Positions 1 to 7,641 of a DNA stretch of 26,907 nucleotides are shown here, piece by piece; position 1 is the stretch's first letter; each line of letters opens with the position of its first letter. The notes under the pieces were generated by a model, which worked only from the letters and a program-made list of their open reading frames with translations, did not search any database and was not told the DNA's origin. A program made the translations under genes and the position numbers. The DNA is from Spirochaetota bacterium (GTDB lineage Bacteria; Spirochaetota; Spirochaetia; Treponematales; Breznakiellaceae). The stretch lies in the NCBI GenBank assembly GCA_023406985.1, contig JAEXTK010000178.1:1-26907 (forward strand), written 5' to 3'.

Positions 1-2
1 CG

Positions 3-185
3 GAGGTCGCGGGGATCGCGCGGGCCTTGGTCGCGGAGGGGCGAAAGTCGTTCTTCGGGATGCGGGCATTTCTGACGCGACTCTCGCTGGACGGGATGGA
101 CGAAGCAATATGGAAGAAAGCGATCTACCGGCCGGAGTTGGGGAAGGTGGAGGGAGGGAGGCTTCCACAGTTCGCGTTCGCATGA
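3..185 (+). CDS. C-terminal end of an unrecognised protein (partial)
   Basis: An open frame enters from the left edge and ends at TGA 183-185, giving 60 residues. It starts in the frame EVAGIARALVAEG and finishes GGRLPQFAFA. The stretch is mixed charged and hydrophobic, with no transmembrane segment and no motif I can assign. Codon choice is G/C-ending in third positions like the neighbours, which supports real coding. It converges on trpB, with a terminator and a palindromic repeat in the 107-bp space between them. The family cannot be named without the upstream part. Confidence 0.5.
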   Translation, partial: EVAGIARALVAEGRKSFFGMRAFLTRLSLDGMDEAIWKKAIYRPELGKVEGGRLPQFAFA

Positions 186-210
186 GGTGGAGGCGTCGCT
201 TTAGTTCAGG

Positions 211-232
211 TTTCCCAAAGCTTCGGGACACT
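211..232 (-). repeat. Dispersed near-palindromic repeat, copy 1
   Basis: Read on the minus strand this is AGTGTCCCGAAGCTTTGGGA followed by AA, identical over 22 bp to the copy at 10812-10833. The core TCCCGAAGCTTTGGGA is self-complementary apart from one G/T pair. It lies between the convergent ends of the partial gene (stop at 185) and trpB (stop at 293), just beyond the trpB terminator. Confidence 0.8.
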
Positions 233-236
233 GATG

Positions 237-270
237 AAAAGCCCCCGCCGGGGATGAAGCCGGCGAGGGC
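237..270 (-). terminator. Rho-independent terminator of trpB
   Basis: On the minus strand an 11-bp stem (GCCCTCGCCGG with CCGGCGGGGGC, one G-U pair) encloses an 8-nt loop and is followed by TTTT. It begins 22 bp after the trpB stop codon. Confidence 0.8.
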
Positions 271-292
271 AGGAGGAGGAAGAAACCACGTT

Positions 293-1687
293 TTACGGGA
301 CTTTCGGGAAGTCCTTGATGCAGTCCAGCGACCGGGCGAGGACCTCCGGCGAGGGTTCGTGGTCCTGGAGCTTGCCCGTCAGGAACTTGTCGTAGCCGAT
401 GAGGTCGAGCATGCCGTGGCCGGAGAGACCGAACACGATGACTTTCTCTTTCCCTTCTTCCTTGGCCCGCTTGGCCTCGCGGATGGCCTGGGCCACCGCG
501 TGGCTCGTCTCGGGAGCCACGATGATGCCCTCGCTGCGCGCGAAGGCGACGGCGGCCTCGAAGCACTCGGTTTGGCCGATGGACTTGGGCGTCACGAGGC
601 CGTCAGCGACGGCCTTGGAGACGAGGGGCGCCATGCCGTGATAGCGGAGGCCGCCCGCGTGGATGGTGTCGGGGATGTACTCGTGGCCGAGCGTGTACAT
701 GGGCAGGAGCGGCGTCATGCCGGACATGTCGCCGATATCGTACGCGAAGGGGCCCCGGGTCAGCGTCGGGCACGAGGACGGCTCCACCGCGAGGATCTCG
801 ATCTTGGCGCCTTCGATCTTATCCTTGACGAAGGGGAAGGAGAGGCCGGCGAAGTTGGAGCCGCCGCCGGCGCAGGCGATGACGATGTCGGGCGTCCGCT
901 CGTCGATCTTGGCGAGCTGGGCCTTGGTCTCTTGCCCGATGATGGTCTGGTGGAGCATCACGTGGTTGAGCACCGAGCCGAGGGCGTACTTGGTGGAGCC
1001 GGACTTGTCGCTGACCGCCTCCTCCACCGCCTCGCTGATCGCGATGGCGAGGCTGCCCGGGCAATCGGGGTCCTTCGCGAGCACCGACCTGCCCGCGTTG
1101 GTGGTATCCGAGGGACTCGCGACGCACTTCCCGCCCCACGTCTGCATCATGAGCTTTCGGTACGGCTTCTGCTCGAAGCTGACCTTCACCATGTAGATCT
1201 TGCACTCCAGGCCGATGAGGGAGCAGGCGAACGAGAGGGCGCTGCCCCACTGGCCGGCGCCGGTCTCGGTCGTGAGCTTCTTCACGCCGGCGATCTTGTT
1301 GTAGTAGGCCTGGGCGACCGCCGTGTTCGGCTTGTGGCTGCCCGCGGGCGAGACGCTCTCGTTCTTATAGTAGATGCGGGCCGGCGTACCGAGGAGCTTC
1401 TCCAGGGCTACGGCGCGATGCAGAGGAGAAGGCCGCCACTTGTAGAGTATGTCGAGGATAGGTTCGGGGATATCGATCCAGCGCTCGGCGGACATCTCCT
1501 GCTCGATGAGGTTCATCGGGAAGATGGCGCTCATCATCTCGGGCGTCACGGGCTTGCCGTCCGGACCGAGCGGGGGGAGCATCGGCGTGCGGAAGTCCGC
1601 TGCGAGGTTGTACCACCTGCGCGGCATCTCCGACTCGGAGAGCAGGACCTTGATGGAGGAGGCGGGTTTCTTGTCGAGGGCGGACAT
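293..1687 (-). CDS. trpB: Tryptophan synthase beta chain, TrpB2 type
   Basis: This PLP enzyme condenses indole with L-serine to make tryptophan in the cytoplasm. The 464-residue product shows the family marks. These are the Schiff-base lysine in GSHKPNTA (K119), ETGAGQWG at 141-148, and the phosphate-binding loop GGGSN at 274-278. The N-terminal extension (MPRRWYNL, then PMNLIEQE) and the overall length are those of the TrpB2 subgroup rather than classical TrpB. The ATG is preceded by AAGGAG about 7 nt upstream. No trpA or other trp gene is in the window. TrpB2 often stands alone and may act without TrpA, as an indole-salvage enzyme or in a serine-consuming reaction. It has its own promoter and terminator, so it is probably monocistronic. 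Family assignment is firm; the stand-alone role is inferred. Confidence 0.95.
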   Translation of the reverse strand: MSALDKKPASSIKVLLSESEMPRRWYNLAADFRTPMLPPLGPDGKPVTPEMMSAIFPMNLIEQEMSAERWIDIPEPILDILYKWRPSPLHRAVALEKLLGTPARIYYKNESVSPAGSHKPNTAVAQAYYNKIAGVKKLTTETGAGQWGSALSFACSLIGLECKIYMVKVSFEQKPYRKLMMQTWGGKCVASPSDTTNAGRSVLAKDPDCPGSLAIAISEAVEEAVSDKSGSTKYALGSVLNHVMLHQTIIGQETKAQLAKIDERTPDIVIACAGGGSNFAGLSFPFVKDKIEGAKIEILAVEPSSCPTLTRGPFAYDIGDMSGMTPLLPMYTLGHEYIPDTIHAGGLRYHGMAPLVSKAVADGLVTPKSIGQTECFEAAVAFARSEGIIVAPETSHAVAQAIREAKRAKEEGKEKVIVFGLSGHGMLDLIGYDKFLTGKLQDHEPSPEVLARSLDCIKDFPKVP

Positions 1688-1731
1688 GACGGGCTCCTTC
1701 GATGTTTCTATTCATAGATACATCAGCCATT

Positions 1732-1760
1732 CTTATACCATGACCGGCCGCATCGCGCAA
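1732..1760 (-). promoter_or_regulatory. Predicted sigma-70 promoter of trpB
   Basis: On the minus strand TTGCGC (1755-1760), a 17-bp spacer and TATAAG (1732-1737) give a near-ideal vegetative promoter. An A/T-rich tract at 1762-1776 just upstream could be an UP element. The predicted start, near 1725, leaves a leader of about 38 nt containing the ribosome site. Confidence 0.6.
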
Positions 1761-1808
1761 GCGTTTTTTCTTTTTAACCGTATCCTCATAATTCCCCAGC
1801 TGCCCGCC

Positions 1809-1841
1809 CTTAACCTTTCGCTCATGTTTTACTAACATTCG
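1809..1841 (+). promoter_or_regulatory. Promoter and repeated-site region of the first Na/Pi cotransporter gene
   Basis: TTAACC (1810-1815), 17 bp and TAACAT (1833-1838) read as -35 and -10 boxes. The same 33 bp can be divided into three 11-bp units, CTTAACCTTTC, GCTCATGTTTT and ACTAACATTCG. That periodicity is typical of OmpR/PhoB-family sites. The equivalent segment recurs at 3608-3640 with the middle unit also conserved, which a bare promoter would not need. Whether a regulator binds is inference. Confidence 0.5.
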
Positions 1842-1892
1842 CGCGTACGGGACGGGCCTCCGCGGCCGAAACCACCCAAATCAGGAGACCCG

Positions 1893-3569
1893 ATGGCGGG
1901 ACAAATCCTTTTCATCGCTTTCGAATTGGCGGGAGCCCTCGCCTTGTTCATGTTCGGCATGCAGCTGAGCTCCGACGGCTTCCAGCGGGCGGCCGGGGAT
2001 CGCCTGCAACACACCGTCAATCTGATGACCAAGAACAGGGTCGTCTCCGTGTTTACCGGCATCCTCGTGACCATCCTGGTCCAGTCGTCGTCCGCGACGA
2101 CGGTCATGGTGGTCTCCTTCGTGAACGCGGGCCTCCTCACCCTGTTCCAGTCGATCGGCGTCATCATGGGCGCCAACATCGGCACCACGCTCACCGGCTG
2201 GATCGTGGCCGCGGTCGGCGTCAAGAAGTTCAGCATCGTCGCCCTTGCCGTGCCGCTCTTCGGCGTCGGCTACTTTCTTTCGCTCATCAAGGACAAGAAG
2301 CGCGGCGACGTCTTCAAGGGCTACGGCGAGGGGCTCATGGGCTTCGCCCTCATCTTCCTGGGGCTGGAATTCATGGCCAAGGCCATCCCGGATCCTTCCC
2401 CGGACGCCCTGCTCTTCCTGCAGGACTTCGCCGGCAGGGGCTGGCTCGCGATCCTGGCCTGCGTGGCGGTCGGCGTGGTCTTCACCATGCTCATCAACGC
2501 CTCGAGCGCCACCATCGCCATCGTCATCGGCCTCGCGGCCAAGGGCGTCATCAACTTCGAGATGGCGGCCGCCATCACCCTCGGCGCCAACATCGGTACC
2601 ACCTTCGACTCCTTCCTCGTCTCCCTCGGCGCCAACGTGAACGCCAAGCGGGCGGCCTGGGCTCATATCCTCTTCAACGTCATCGGCACGCTCTGGGTCA
2701 TCGTCGTGTTCAGGCCCTTCATCGCCTTGGTCGATTGGATCACCCCCGGCGAGATCACCGCCGCGACCGCGGGCGCGCACATCGCCATGATGCACACCCT
2801 CTTCAACACCGCCAACACGATCGTGCTCCTACCCTTCGTACGGCAGTACGCGGCCCTCGTCACCCGCCTCATCGCGGAAAAGCCGGGAACCGCGGCGGCC
2901 GTACCTGCGGCCTATAAGGAACCCGAGCTGCTCGCGTCGGCGGAACTCAACATCGTACGGGCCCGCAAGGAGATCGCCGATCTGGCCGACGTCGCGGGAG
3001 CCATGTTCTCGAGCTTCCGCGAGACCGCGAAAGAGGCCAAGGCGGACCGGAGCGCGGAGAAGGATCAGGCCCGGGCGGTGGAGGAATACGCCGACTCGGT
3101 CCAGGAAGGGCTCACCCGGTACCTCTTGGAGATCGCCCGGCAGGACATCAACGAGCGCACGCGGAAACACCTGGAGGTGATGCTGCGCCTCGTGAACGAG
3201 CTCGAAAGCGTGACCGACGGCTGTTTCAGCCTGGCGGTGCTTCTGGAGCGGGCGGAGAAGAAGGACCTGAAACTCGACAAGGACGAGCTCAAGCGTCTCG
3301 CTCCCTACGCCTTGCTCGTGGACGACTTCCTGCGCTTCATCCGCGCCAAGATCGGCTCCCCGCTCGGGGACGAGGAACTCGCGACGGCCGCCGACTTCGA
3401 GAACCGGATCGACGGGTACCGCGACGAGCTCAAGCGGCTCGCGCGCAAGCGCCTCAAGACGGGCGCCGAGGTGCGCGCGGAGCTGCTCTTCATCGACCTG
3501 GTGCGACACATCGAGAAGATCGGCGACAACGCCTACACCATGGCGGAGGCGCTCCGCGAGCTGCGGTAG
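1893..3569 (+). CDS. Na+/phosphate cotransporter family protein with PhoU-like tail (copy 1)
   Basis: An inner-membrane carrier of the Na/Pi cotransporter (NptA/YjbB-like) family, expected to move phosphate with sodium. The 558-residue product has the two inverted Na/Pi repeats, with QSSSATT at 64-70 and NASSATIAI at 202-210. Each is paired with GANIGTT (93-99 and 231-237). Hydrophobic helices fill about residues 1-320. From about 335 to the end is a charged helical region like PhoU, ending RHIEKIGDNAYTMAEALREL. The ATG follows AGGAG at about 6 nt. It is followed by a strong hairpin and a nearly identical paralogue, so this is a tandem duplication. Direction of transport (uptake or export) cannot be told from sequence; some relatives export phosphate. 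Confidence 0.93.
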   Translation: MAGQILFIAFELAGALALFMFGMQLSSDGFQRAAGDRLQHTVNLMTKNRVVSVFTGILVTILVQSSSATTVMVVSFVNAGLLTLFQSIGVIMGANIGTTLTGWIVAAVGVKKFSIVALAVPLFGVGYFLSLIKDKKRGDVFKGYGEGLMGFALIFLGLEFMAKAIPDPSPDALLFLQDFAGRGWLAILACVAVGVVFTMLINASSATIAIVIGLAAKGVINFEMAAAITLGANIGTTFDSFLVSLGANVNAKRAAWAHILFNVIGTLWVIVVFRPFIALVDWITPGEITAATAGAHIAMMHTLFNTANTIVLLPFVRQYAALVTRLIAEKPGTAAAVPAAYKEPELLASAELNIVRARKEIADLADVAGAMFSSFRETAKEAKADRSAEKDQARAVEEYADSVQEGLTRYLLEIARQDINERTRKHLEVMLRLVNELESVTDGCFSLAVLLERAEKKDLKLDKDELKRLAPYALLVDDFLRFIRAKIGSPLGDEELATAADFENRIDGYRDELKRLARKRLKTGAEVRAELLFIDLVRHIEKIGDNAYTMAEALRELR

Positions 3570-3570
3570 G

Positions 3571-3601
3571 CCGGTTCGGGCCCCGCGGGGGCCTGAACCG
3601 G
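3571..3601 (+). terminator. Strong hairpin after the first Na/Pi gene
   Basis: A 14-bp stem (CCGGTTCGGGCCCC with GGGGCCTGAACCGG, one G-U pair) around a GCG loop starts 2 bp after the stop codon. No U-run follows directly, so it is either an imperfect terminator or a 3' end stabiliser. It separates the gene from the promoter of the second copy. Confidence 0.55.
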
Positions 3602-3607
3602 GCCGAT

Positions 3608-3640
3608 CTTAACATTTTCCTCATCTTCCGCTAACATTCT
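3608..3640 (+). promoter_or_regulatory. Promoter and repeated-site region of the second Na/Pi cotransporter gene
   Basis: TTAACA (3609-3614), 17 bp and TAACAT (3632-3637) match the layout in front of copy 1 base for base at most positions. As there, the region also divides into three 11-bp units: CTTAACATTTT, CCTCATCTTCC and GCTAACATTCT. The leader up to AGGAGACCCG and the ATG is also conserved between the two genes, so the duplication included the control region. Confidence 0.5.
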
Positions 3641-3690
3641 GCCGGTAGGTACGGGCCTCCGCGTCCGAAATCCACCCACCAGGAGACCCG

Positions 3691-5364
3691 ATGGCGGGAC
3701 ATATCCTTTTCATCGCTTTCGAGTTGGCGGGGGCGCTCGCCCTCTTCATGTTCGGCATGCAGCTGAGTTCGGACGGTATCCAGCGCGCCGCAGGCGAGCG
3801 GTTGCAGCACACCGCCAACTTCATGACGAAGAACAGCGTCATCGCGGCGCTCACGGGCGTCCTCGTGACCATCCTGATCCAGTCGTCGTCCGCGACGACG
3901 GTCATGGTGGTCACCTTCGTCAACGCCGGGCTCCTCAACCTGGTCCAGGCCGTCGGCGTCATCATGGGCGCCAACATCGGCACCACGCTCACCGGCTGGA
4001 TCATCGCGGCGGTGGGCGTTAAGAAGTTCAGCATCGTCGCCCTCGCCATACCCCTCTTCGGCGTGGGCTACTTCATGTCGCTCATCCACCACAAGAAGCA
4101 CGGCGACTCGTTCAAGGGTTACGGCGGCATGCTCATGGGTTTCGCGCTCATCTTCCTGGGCCTCGAGTTCATGGCCAACGCCATCCCCGACCCGTCCCCC
4201 GACGCCCTCCTCTTCCTGCAGGAATTCGCGGGTAAGGGTTGGATCGCGATCCTGGCCTGCGTCGCGGTCGGCGTGGTCTTCACCATGCTGATCAACGCCT
4301 CCAGCGCGACCATCGCCATCGTCATCGGACTCGCGGCCAAGGGCGTGATCAACTTCGAGATGGCGGCCGCCATCACCCTCGGCGCCCACATCGGCACCAC
4401 CTTCGACTCCTTCCTGGTCTCCCTCGGCGCCAACGTGAACGCCAAGCGGGCGGCCTGGGCCCACATCTTCTTCAACGTCTTCGGCGCCGTCTGGGTCATC
4501 GCCTTCTTCAAGCCCTTCATCGCGTTCGTGGATTGGTTCACGCCGGGCGCGATCACGCCCGCGTCCGCCGGCGCCCACATCGCGATGCTCCACACCCTGT
4601 CCAACACCGTGAACACCCTCCTCCTCTTGCCCTTCACCAAACAGTACGCGGCCCTCATCACGCGGATCATCCGGCCCAAGGCCGGCGAAGAAGCCGTGCG
4701 TAAGACCTATGCGATGCCCGAGCTGCTCGCTTCGCCGGAACTCAATATCGTGCGCGCCCGCAAGGAAATAGCCGATTTGGCCGAGCTCGCGGGCGACATG
4801 TTTTCCCATTTCAGGGAAACGGCGAACGACCACAAAGTGGATCGGAGCGCCGAAGTCGAGCGGGTCAAGGAAGGCGAGGAGTACGCCGACGCGGTCCAGG
4901 ACAACCTCACCCGCTACCTCTTGGACATCGCCCAGCAGGACGTCACCGAACGCACGCGCCAAACCATCGCGGTCATGCTCCGCATGGTGAACGAACTGGA
5001 GAGCGTGACCGACGGGTGCTTCAGCCTCGCGGTCATCATGGAACGGGTGGAAAAGAAGGAGCTGAAGCTCGACCGGGACGAGCTCAAACGCCTCGCCCCG
5101 TACGCCCTCCTCGTGGACGATTTCCTCCGCTTCGTCCGCGCCAAGATCGGCCTCCCCCTCGGGGACGACGAACTCGCGACCGCGGCGGACTTCGAGAACC
5201 GGATCGACGGCTACCGCGACGAACTCAAGAAGCTGGCGCGGAAGCGGCTCAAGACCGGCGCCGAAGTGCGCGCCGAGCTGCTCTTCATCGACCTGGTCCG
5301 CCACATCGAGAAGATCGGCGACAACGCGTACACCATCGCCGAGGCCTTGCGCGAATTGAAATAA
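3691..5364 (+). CDS. Na+/phosphate cotransporter family protein with PhoU-like tail (copy 2)
   Basis: Tandem paralogue of the preceding gene: 557 residues, same predicted topology, same QSSSATT (64-70) and NASSATIAI (202-210) motifs, same PhoU-like C-terminal region. I count about 31 substitutions in the first 240 aligned residues, mostly conservative. One stands out: the second GANIGTT motif reads GAHIGTT here (His at 233 where copy 1 has Asn), in a segment close to the predicted transport site. The cytoplasmic loop around 137-147 is also more His-rich (HHKKHGDS). The ATG follows AGGAG. The gene is complete and has its own promoter, so both copies are probably used. The His change could tune affinity, or be neutral. 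Confidence 0.93.
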   Translation: MAGHILFIAFELAGALALFMFGMQLSSDGIQRAAGERLQHTANFMTKNSVIAALTGVLVTILIQSSSATTVMVVTFVNAGLLNLVQAVGVIMGANIGTTLTGWIIAAVGVKKFSIVALAIPLFGVGYFMSLIHHKKHGDSFKGYGGMLMGFALIFLGLEFMANAIPDPSPDALLFLQEFAGKGWIAILACVAVGVVFTMLINASSATIAIVIGLAAKGVINFEMAAAITLGAHIGTTFDSFLVSLGANVNAKRAAWAHIFFNVFGAVWVIAFFKPFIAFVDWFTPGAITPASAGAHIAMLHTLSNTVNTLLLLPFTKQYAALITRIIRPKAGEEAVRKTYAMPELLASPELNIVRARKEIADLAELAGDMFSHFRETANDHKVDRSAEVERVKEGEEYADAVQDNLTRYLLDIAQQDVTERTRQTIAVMLRMVNELESVTDGCFSLAVIMERVEKKELKLDRDELKRLAPYALLVDDFLRFVRAKIGLPLGDDELATAADFENRIDGYRDELKKLARKRLKTGAEVRAELLFIDLVRHIEKIGDNAYTIAEALRELK

Positions 5365-5400
5365 ACCGGCGCGCGCCGTCTCCATCCAATCAGCGCACGC

Positions 5401-5434
5401 CGTTCATGCCCCGTTCACACTCCCCCGTTATAGT
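5401..5434 (+). promoter_or_regulatory. Direct-repeat activator site and -10 box of the SafE fusion gene
   Basis: Two 11-bp units, CGTTCATGCCC at 5401-5411 and CGTTCACACTC at 5412-5422, are followed by a 6-bp gap and TATAGT (5429-5434). There is no good -35 box; the second unit lies in its place. This is the layout of promoters activated by OmpR/PhoB-family regulators. The same arrangement with the same spacing is found at 9163-9196. Confidence 0.55.
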
Positions 5435-5472
5435 TCCGTCATGAATCGGTCGCGGACCGAAAGGACGGCGGA

Positions 5473-7392
5473 ATGGGCATGACGAGATCGACCCTCTATG
5501 TGGACGGGATGACGTGTCCCGCGTGCGAAGCGCGGATATCGAAGGGCCTCCTCGCGCTCGGCGGCGTGACGGAAGCGCGCGCGCAGGTTCGCGGCGGGCG
5601 CGTGGACGTCGAATACGACGGATCCCTCGTCAACCAGGAAACGATCAAAGCGACCATTGAGAGGATCGGCTACGCGGTCCGGGAGCGGCGGGGAGCCGGC
5701 ACCGCCATCGCGGTGGGCTTCGGCGTGCTCCTCGCCGCCCTGTACCTCCTCGCGAGCTCGAGCGGCCTCTTCAACGCGCTTCCCACGGTCGACGCGTCCT
5801 TAGGCTACGCCATGCTGTTCGTGGTCGGACTCCTCACCTCGATCCACTGCGTCGCGATGTGCGGCGGCATCTGCCTATCCCAAAGCGTCCGGCGGCGGGA
5901 CGAAGCGAAGGCCGGTATGCGGGGCCGGCTCGGGCGGCTCGCGCCCGGTCTGCTCTACAACGCGGGGCGGGTCCTCGCCTACACCGCGATCGGAGGCGCC
6001 GTCGGAGGCCTCGGAGCGGTCTTCAGTTTCTCTCCCGCCTTCCGCGGCGCCATCGCCGCCTTCGCCGGCGCGCTCATGGTGATCTTCGGCCTCCGGATGC
6101 TCGGCCTGCTCAAGGGAGCGCCGCGCCTCGCGAGCCTCGTTCCCGCCAGCCTGCGCGCGGCCGGGGCGAAAGCCGCCTCCGCGCTCCGTTCTCGCGGGCC
6201 CTTCGCCGTCGGCGTGCTCAACGGCTTCATGCCGTGCGGTCCGCTCCAAACCCTGCAGCTCTACGCCCTCGGGACGGGGAGCGCCCTCGCGGGGGCCGCC
6301 TCCATGTTCATCTTCTCGATCGGCACCGTCCCCCTCATGCTCGTCTTCGGCCTGACCGCGGCCTTGCTGCCGCGCAGGTTCATCCCCGTCATGGTCAAAG
6401 CCAGCGCCGTCCTCGTCATGTTCCTCGGCGTGGTCACCTTCGGCAGGGCCGCCGCGCTTTCCGGCGTTCCGCTTCCCGATTTCTCTTCCCTCTCCTTCGT
6501 TTCCGGCGGAACAGCGCAGGCGGCCTCGGCCATCCCGGCCGGAGGCGCCTCGGCCTCCCGATCCAGGCTCGCGGCCGTCATCGAGAACGGCGTCCAGACC
6601 ATCACGACGGAGTTCAAGGATGGGTACTACGTCCCCTTCACGGTCCAGGCGGGCGTCCCCCTCAAATGGACGATCCGCGTCAAGGAAGAGGACCTCAACG
6701 GCTGCAACAACCCCGTGGAGGTTCCCGGCTATCGCATACGCAAGGTCCTCGTTCCCGGGGACAACGTCATCGAATTCACGCCCGCCAAAACGGGCGCCAT
6801 TCTCTACAGCTGCTGGATGGGCATGATCCGGAGCCGGATCACGGTGGTCAAGGATCTTGCCGCGGCGGGAAGCGGCGCGGGGGATGAGGGCGGTTCCCTG
6901 AGCGACCTTCTCGCTCCAGGCTCGGGCGGCTGCTGCTCCGGCACGAACAATCCCGAATTCGCGGACGGCCGGGTACCCGCCGACACGATCGGCATGCCGG
7001 TGGTGAAAGACGGCATCCAGGAAATAACCGTCACCGTGGGGAACTCGGGCTATTCGCCCGCGGCGTTCGTTCTCCAGAAGGGGATGAAGGCCGTCATCAA
7101 GTTCAAGGGGGAGGCCATCACCTCCTGCAACTCGCCCGTGGTATTCCCCGAATACAACGGCGCCCTGGACCTGGCCAAGGGCCAGCTGGAGACCCCGGCC
7201 ATTCCCGTCACGGACGATTTCACCTTCCAGTGCTGGATGGGCATGCTCCACGGGTACGTGAAAGCCGTGGACGACCTCGACAAAGTGGACATAGAGAAGG
7301 TGCGGGCCGAGATCCAGGCCTACCGCGCCGCCGGTTCGGGCGGGGGATCGGGCGGGTGCTGCGGCGGAACTCCCGCAGTCCGGAAACGCTAG
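5473..7392 (+). CDS. HMA / SafE-like membrane / double cupredoxin fusion protein, probable copper handling
   Basis: A 639-residue mosaic. Residues 5-70 form a heavy-metal-associated domain with the CPAC metal site (15-18). Residues about 80-330 are a six-helix TauE/SafE-like (COG2836-type) unit with IHCVAMCGG (124-132) and FMPCGP (252-257). Two cupredoxin-like domains follow, each keeping a Cys...CWMGM ligand set (C411/C447/M449/M451 and C552/C587/M589/M591). Each is followed by a Gly-rich segment with paired cysteines (GGCC at 485-488 and 627-630). HMA-SafE fusions are known and are linked to copper delivery or efflux. The layout suggests Cu(I) is bound on the inner face, passed through the membrane part and received by outer cupredoxins. 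Named metal and direction are inferred. The TAG stop overlaps a palindromic repeat. Confidence 0.85.
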   Translation: MGMTRSTLYVDGMTCPACEARISKGLLALGGVTEARAQVRGGRVDVEYDGSLVNQETIKATIERIGYAVRERRGAGTAIAVGFGVLLAALYLLASSSGLFNALPTVDASLGYAMLFVVGLLTSIHCVAMCGGICLSQSVRRRDEAKAGMRGRLGRLAPGLLYNAGRVLAYTAIGGAVGGLGAVFSFSPAFRGAIAAFAGALMVIFGLRMLGLLKGAPRLASLVPASLRAAGAKAASALRSRGPFAVGVLNGFMPCGPLQTLQLYALGTGSALAGAASMFIFSIGTVPLMLVFGLTAALLPRRFIPVMVKASAVLVMFLGVVTFGRAAALSGVPLPDFSSLSFVSGGTAQAASAIPAGGASASRSRLAAVIENGVQTITTEFKDGYYVPFTVQAGVPLKWTIRVKEEDLNGCNNPVEVPGYRIRKVLVPGDNVIEFTPAKTGAILYSCWMGMIRSRITVVKDLAAAGSGAGDEGGSLSDLLAPGSGGCCSGTNNPEFADGRVPADTIGMPVVKDGIQEITVTVGNSGYSPAAFVLQKGMKAVIKFKGEAITSCNSPVVFPEYNGALDLAKGQLETPAIPVTDDFTFQCWMGMLHGYVKAVDDLDKVDIEKVRAEIQAYRAAGSGGGSGGCCGGTPAVRKR

Positions 7393-7410
7393 TGTCCTAA
7401 AGATTTGGGA
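7391..7410 (+). repeat. Dispersed near-palindromic repeat, copy 2
   Basis: AGTGTCCTAAAGATTTGGGA, 17 of 20 positions identical to the copies at 211 and 10812. It begins inside the TAG stop codon of the SafE fusion gene. A GGCGCC-GTTGCA-GGCGCC hairpin (7415-7432) follows at once, so the two may together form the 3' end of that transcript. Confidence 0.7.
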
Positions 7411-7584
7411 TGGGGGCGCCGTTGCAGGCGCCGAGAGCGCCGAGCATCCGGCGCGCACTCGCGGATCGGCGCTCATCGAATCGCGCCTCACCCCGCGGCG
7501 CGTTTCCTCACCGTCCGGCGCCTCACCGCGGCGGGCCTTCGCGCGGAGCGTCACCCGCTCAGCGGGCTATCAAGCTCGATACCG

Positions 7585-7607
7585 TTTTCCCGAATCTTCG
7601 TGACACT
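7585..7607 (-). repeat. Dispersed near-palindromic repeat, copy 3 (inverted relative to copy 2)
   Basis: On the minus strand this reads AGTGTCACGAAGATTCGGGA followed by AAA, 17 of 20 identical to the consensus. Two substitutions (C at position 16, G kept at position 5) restore pairing across the dyad. It lies 34 bp before the histidine kinase start codon and just upstream of an A/T-rich TATATTAT stretch (7613-7620) that could be its -10 box. The space 7411-7584 between copies 2 and 3 holds no convincing gene. Confidence 0.65.
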
Positions 7608-7641
7608 ATCGATATATTATCTCTCTAGATGGAGCGGGTCC

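Noticed and set aside
110..1717. A 535-codon plus-strand open frame over trpB
   Set aside because: The minus-strand TrpB2 has all its motifs intact; the plus frame runs through the trpB terminator and shows only GC-skewed composition.
3631..5385. A 584-codon open frame on the minus strand
   Set aside because: It is the antisense image of the second Na/Pi cotransporter gene; composition is biased (Glu, Val, Asp, Gly, His) and there is no ribosome site or recognisable domain.
7405..7641. N-terminal extension of the histidine kinase
   Set aside because: The upstream translation is Arg/Ala-rich and contains repeat copy 3 and a -10-like stretch; GTG 7642 with GGAG upstream and an immediate membrane helix is the better start.
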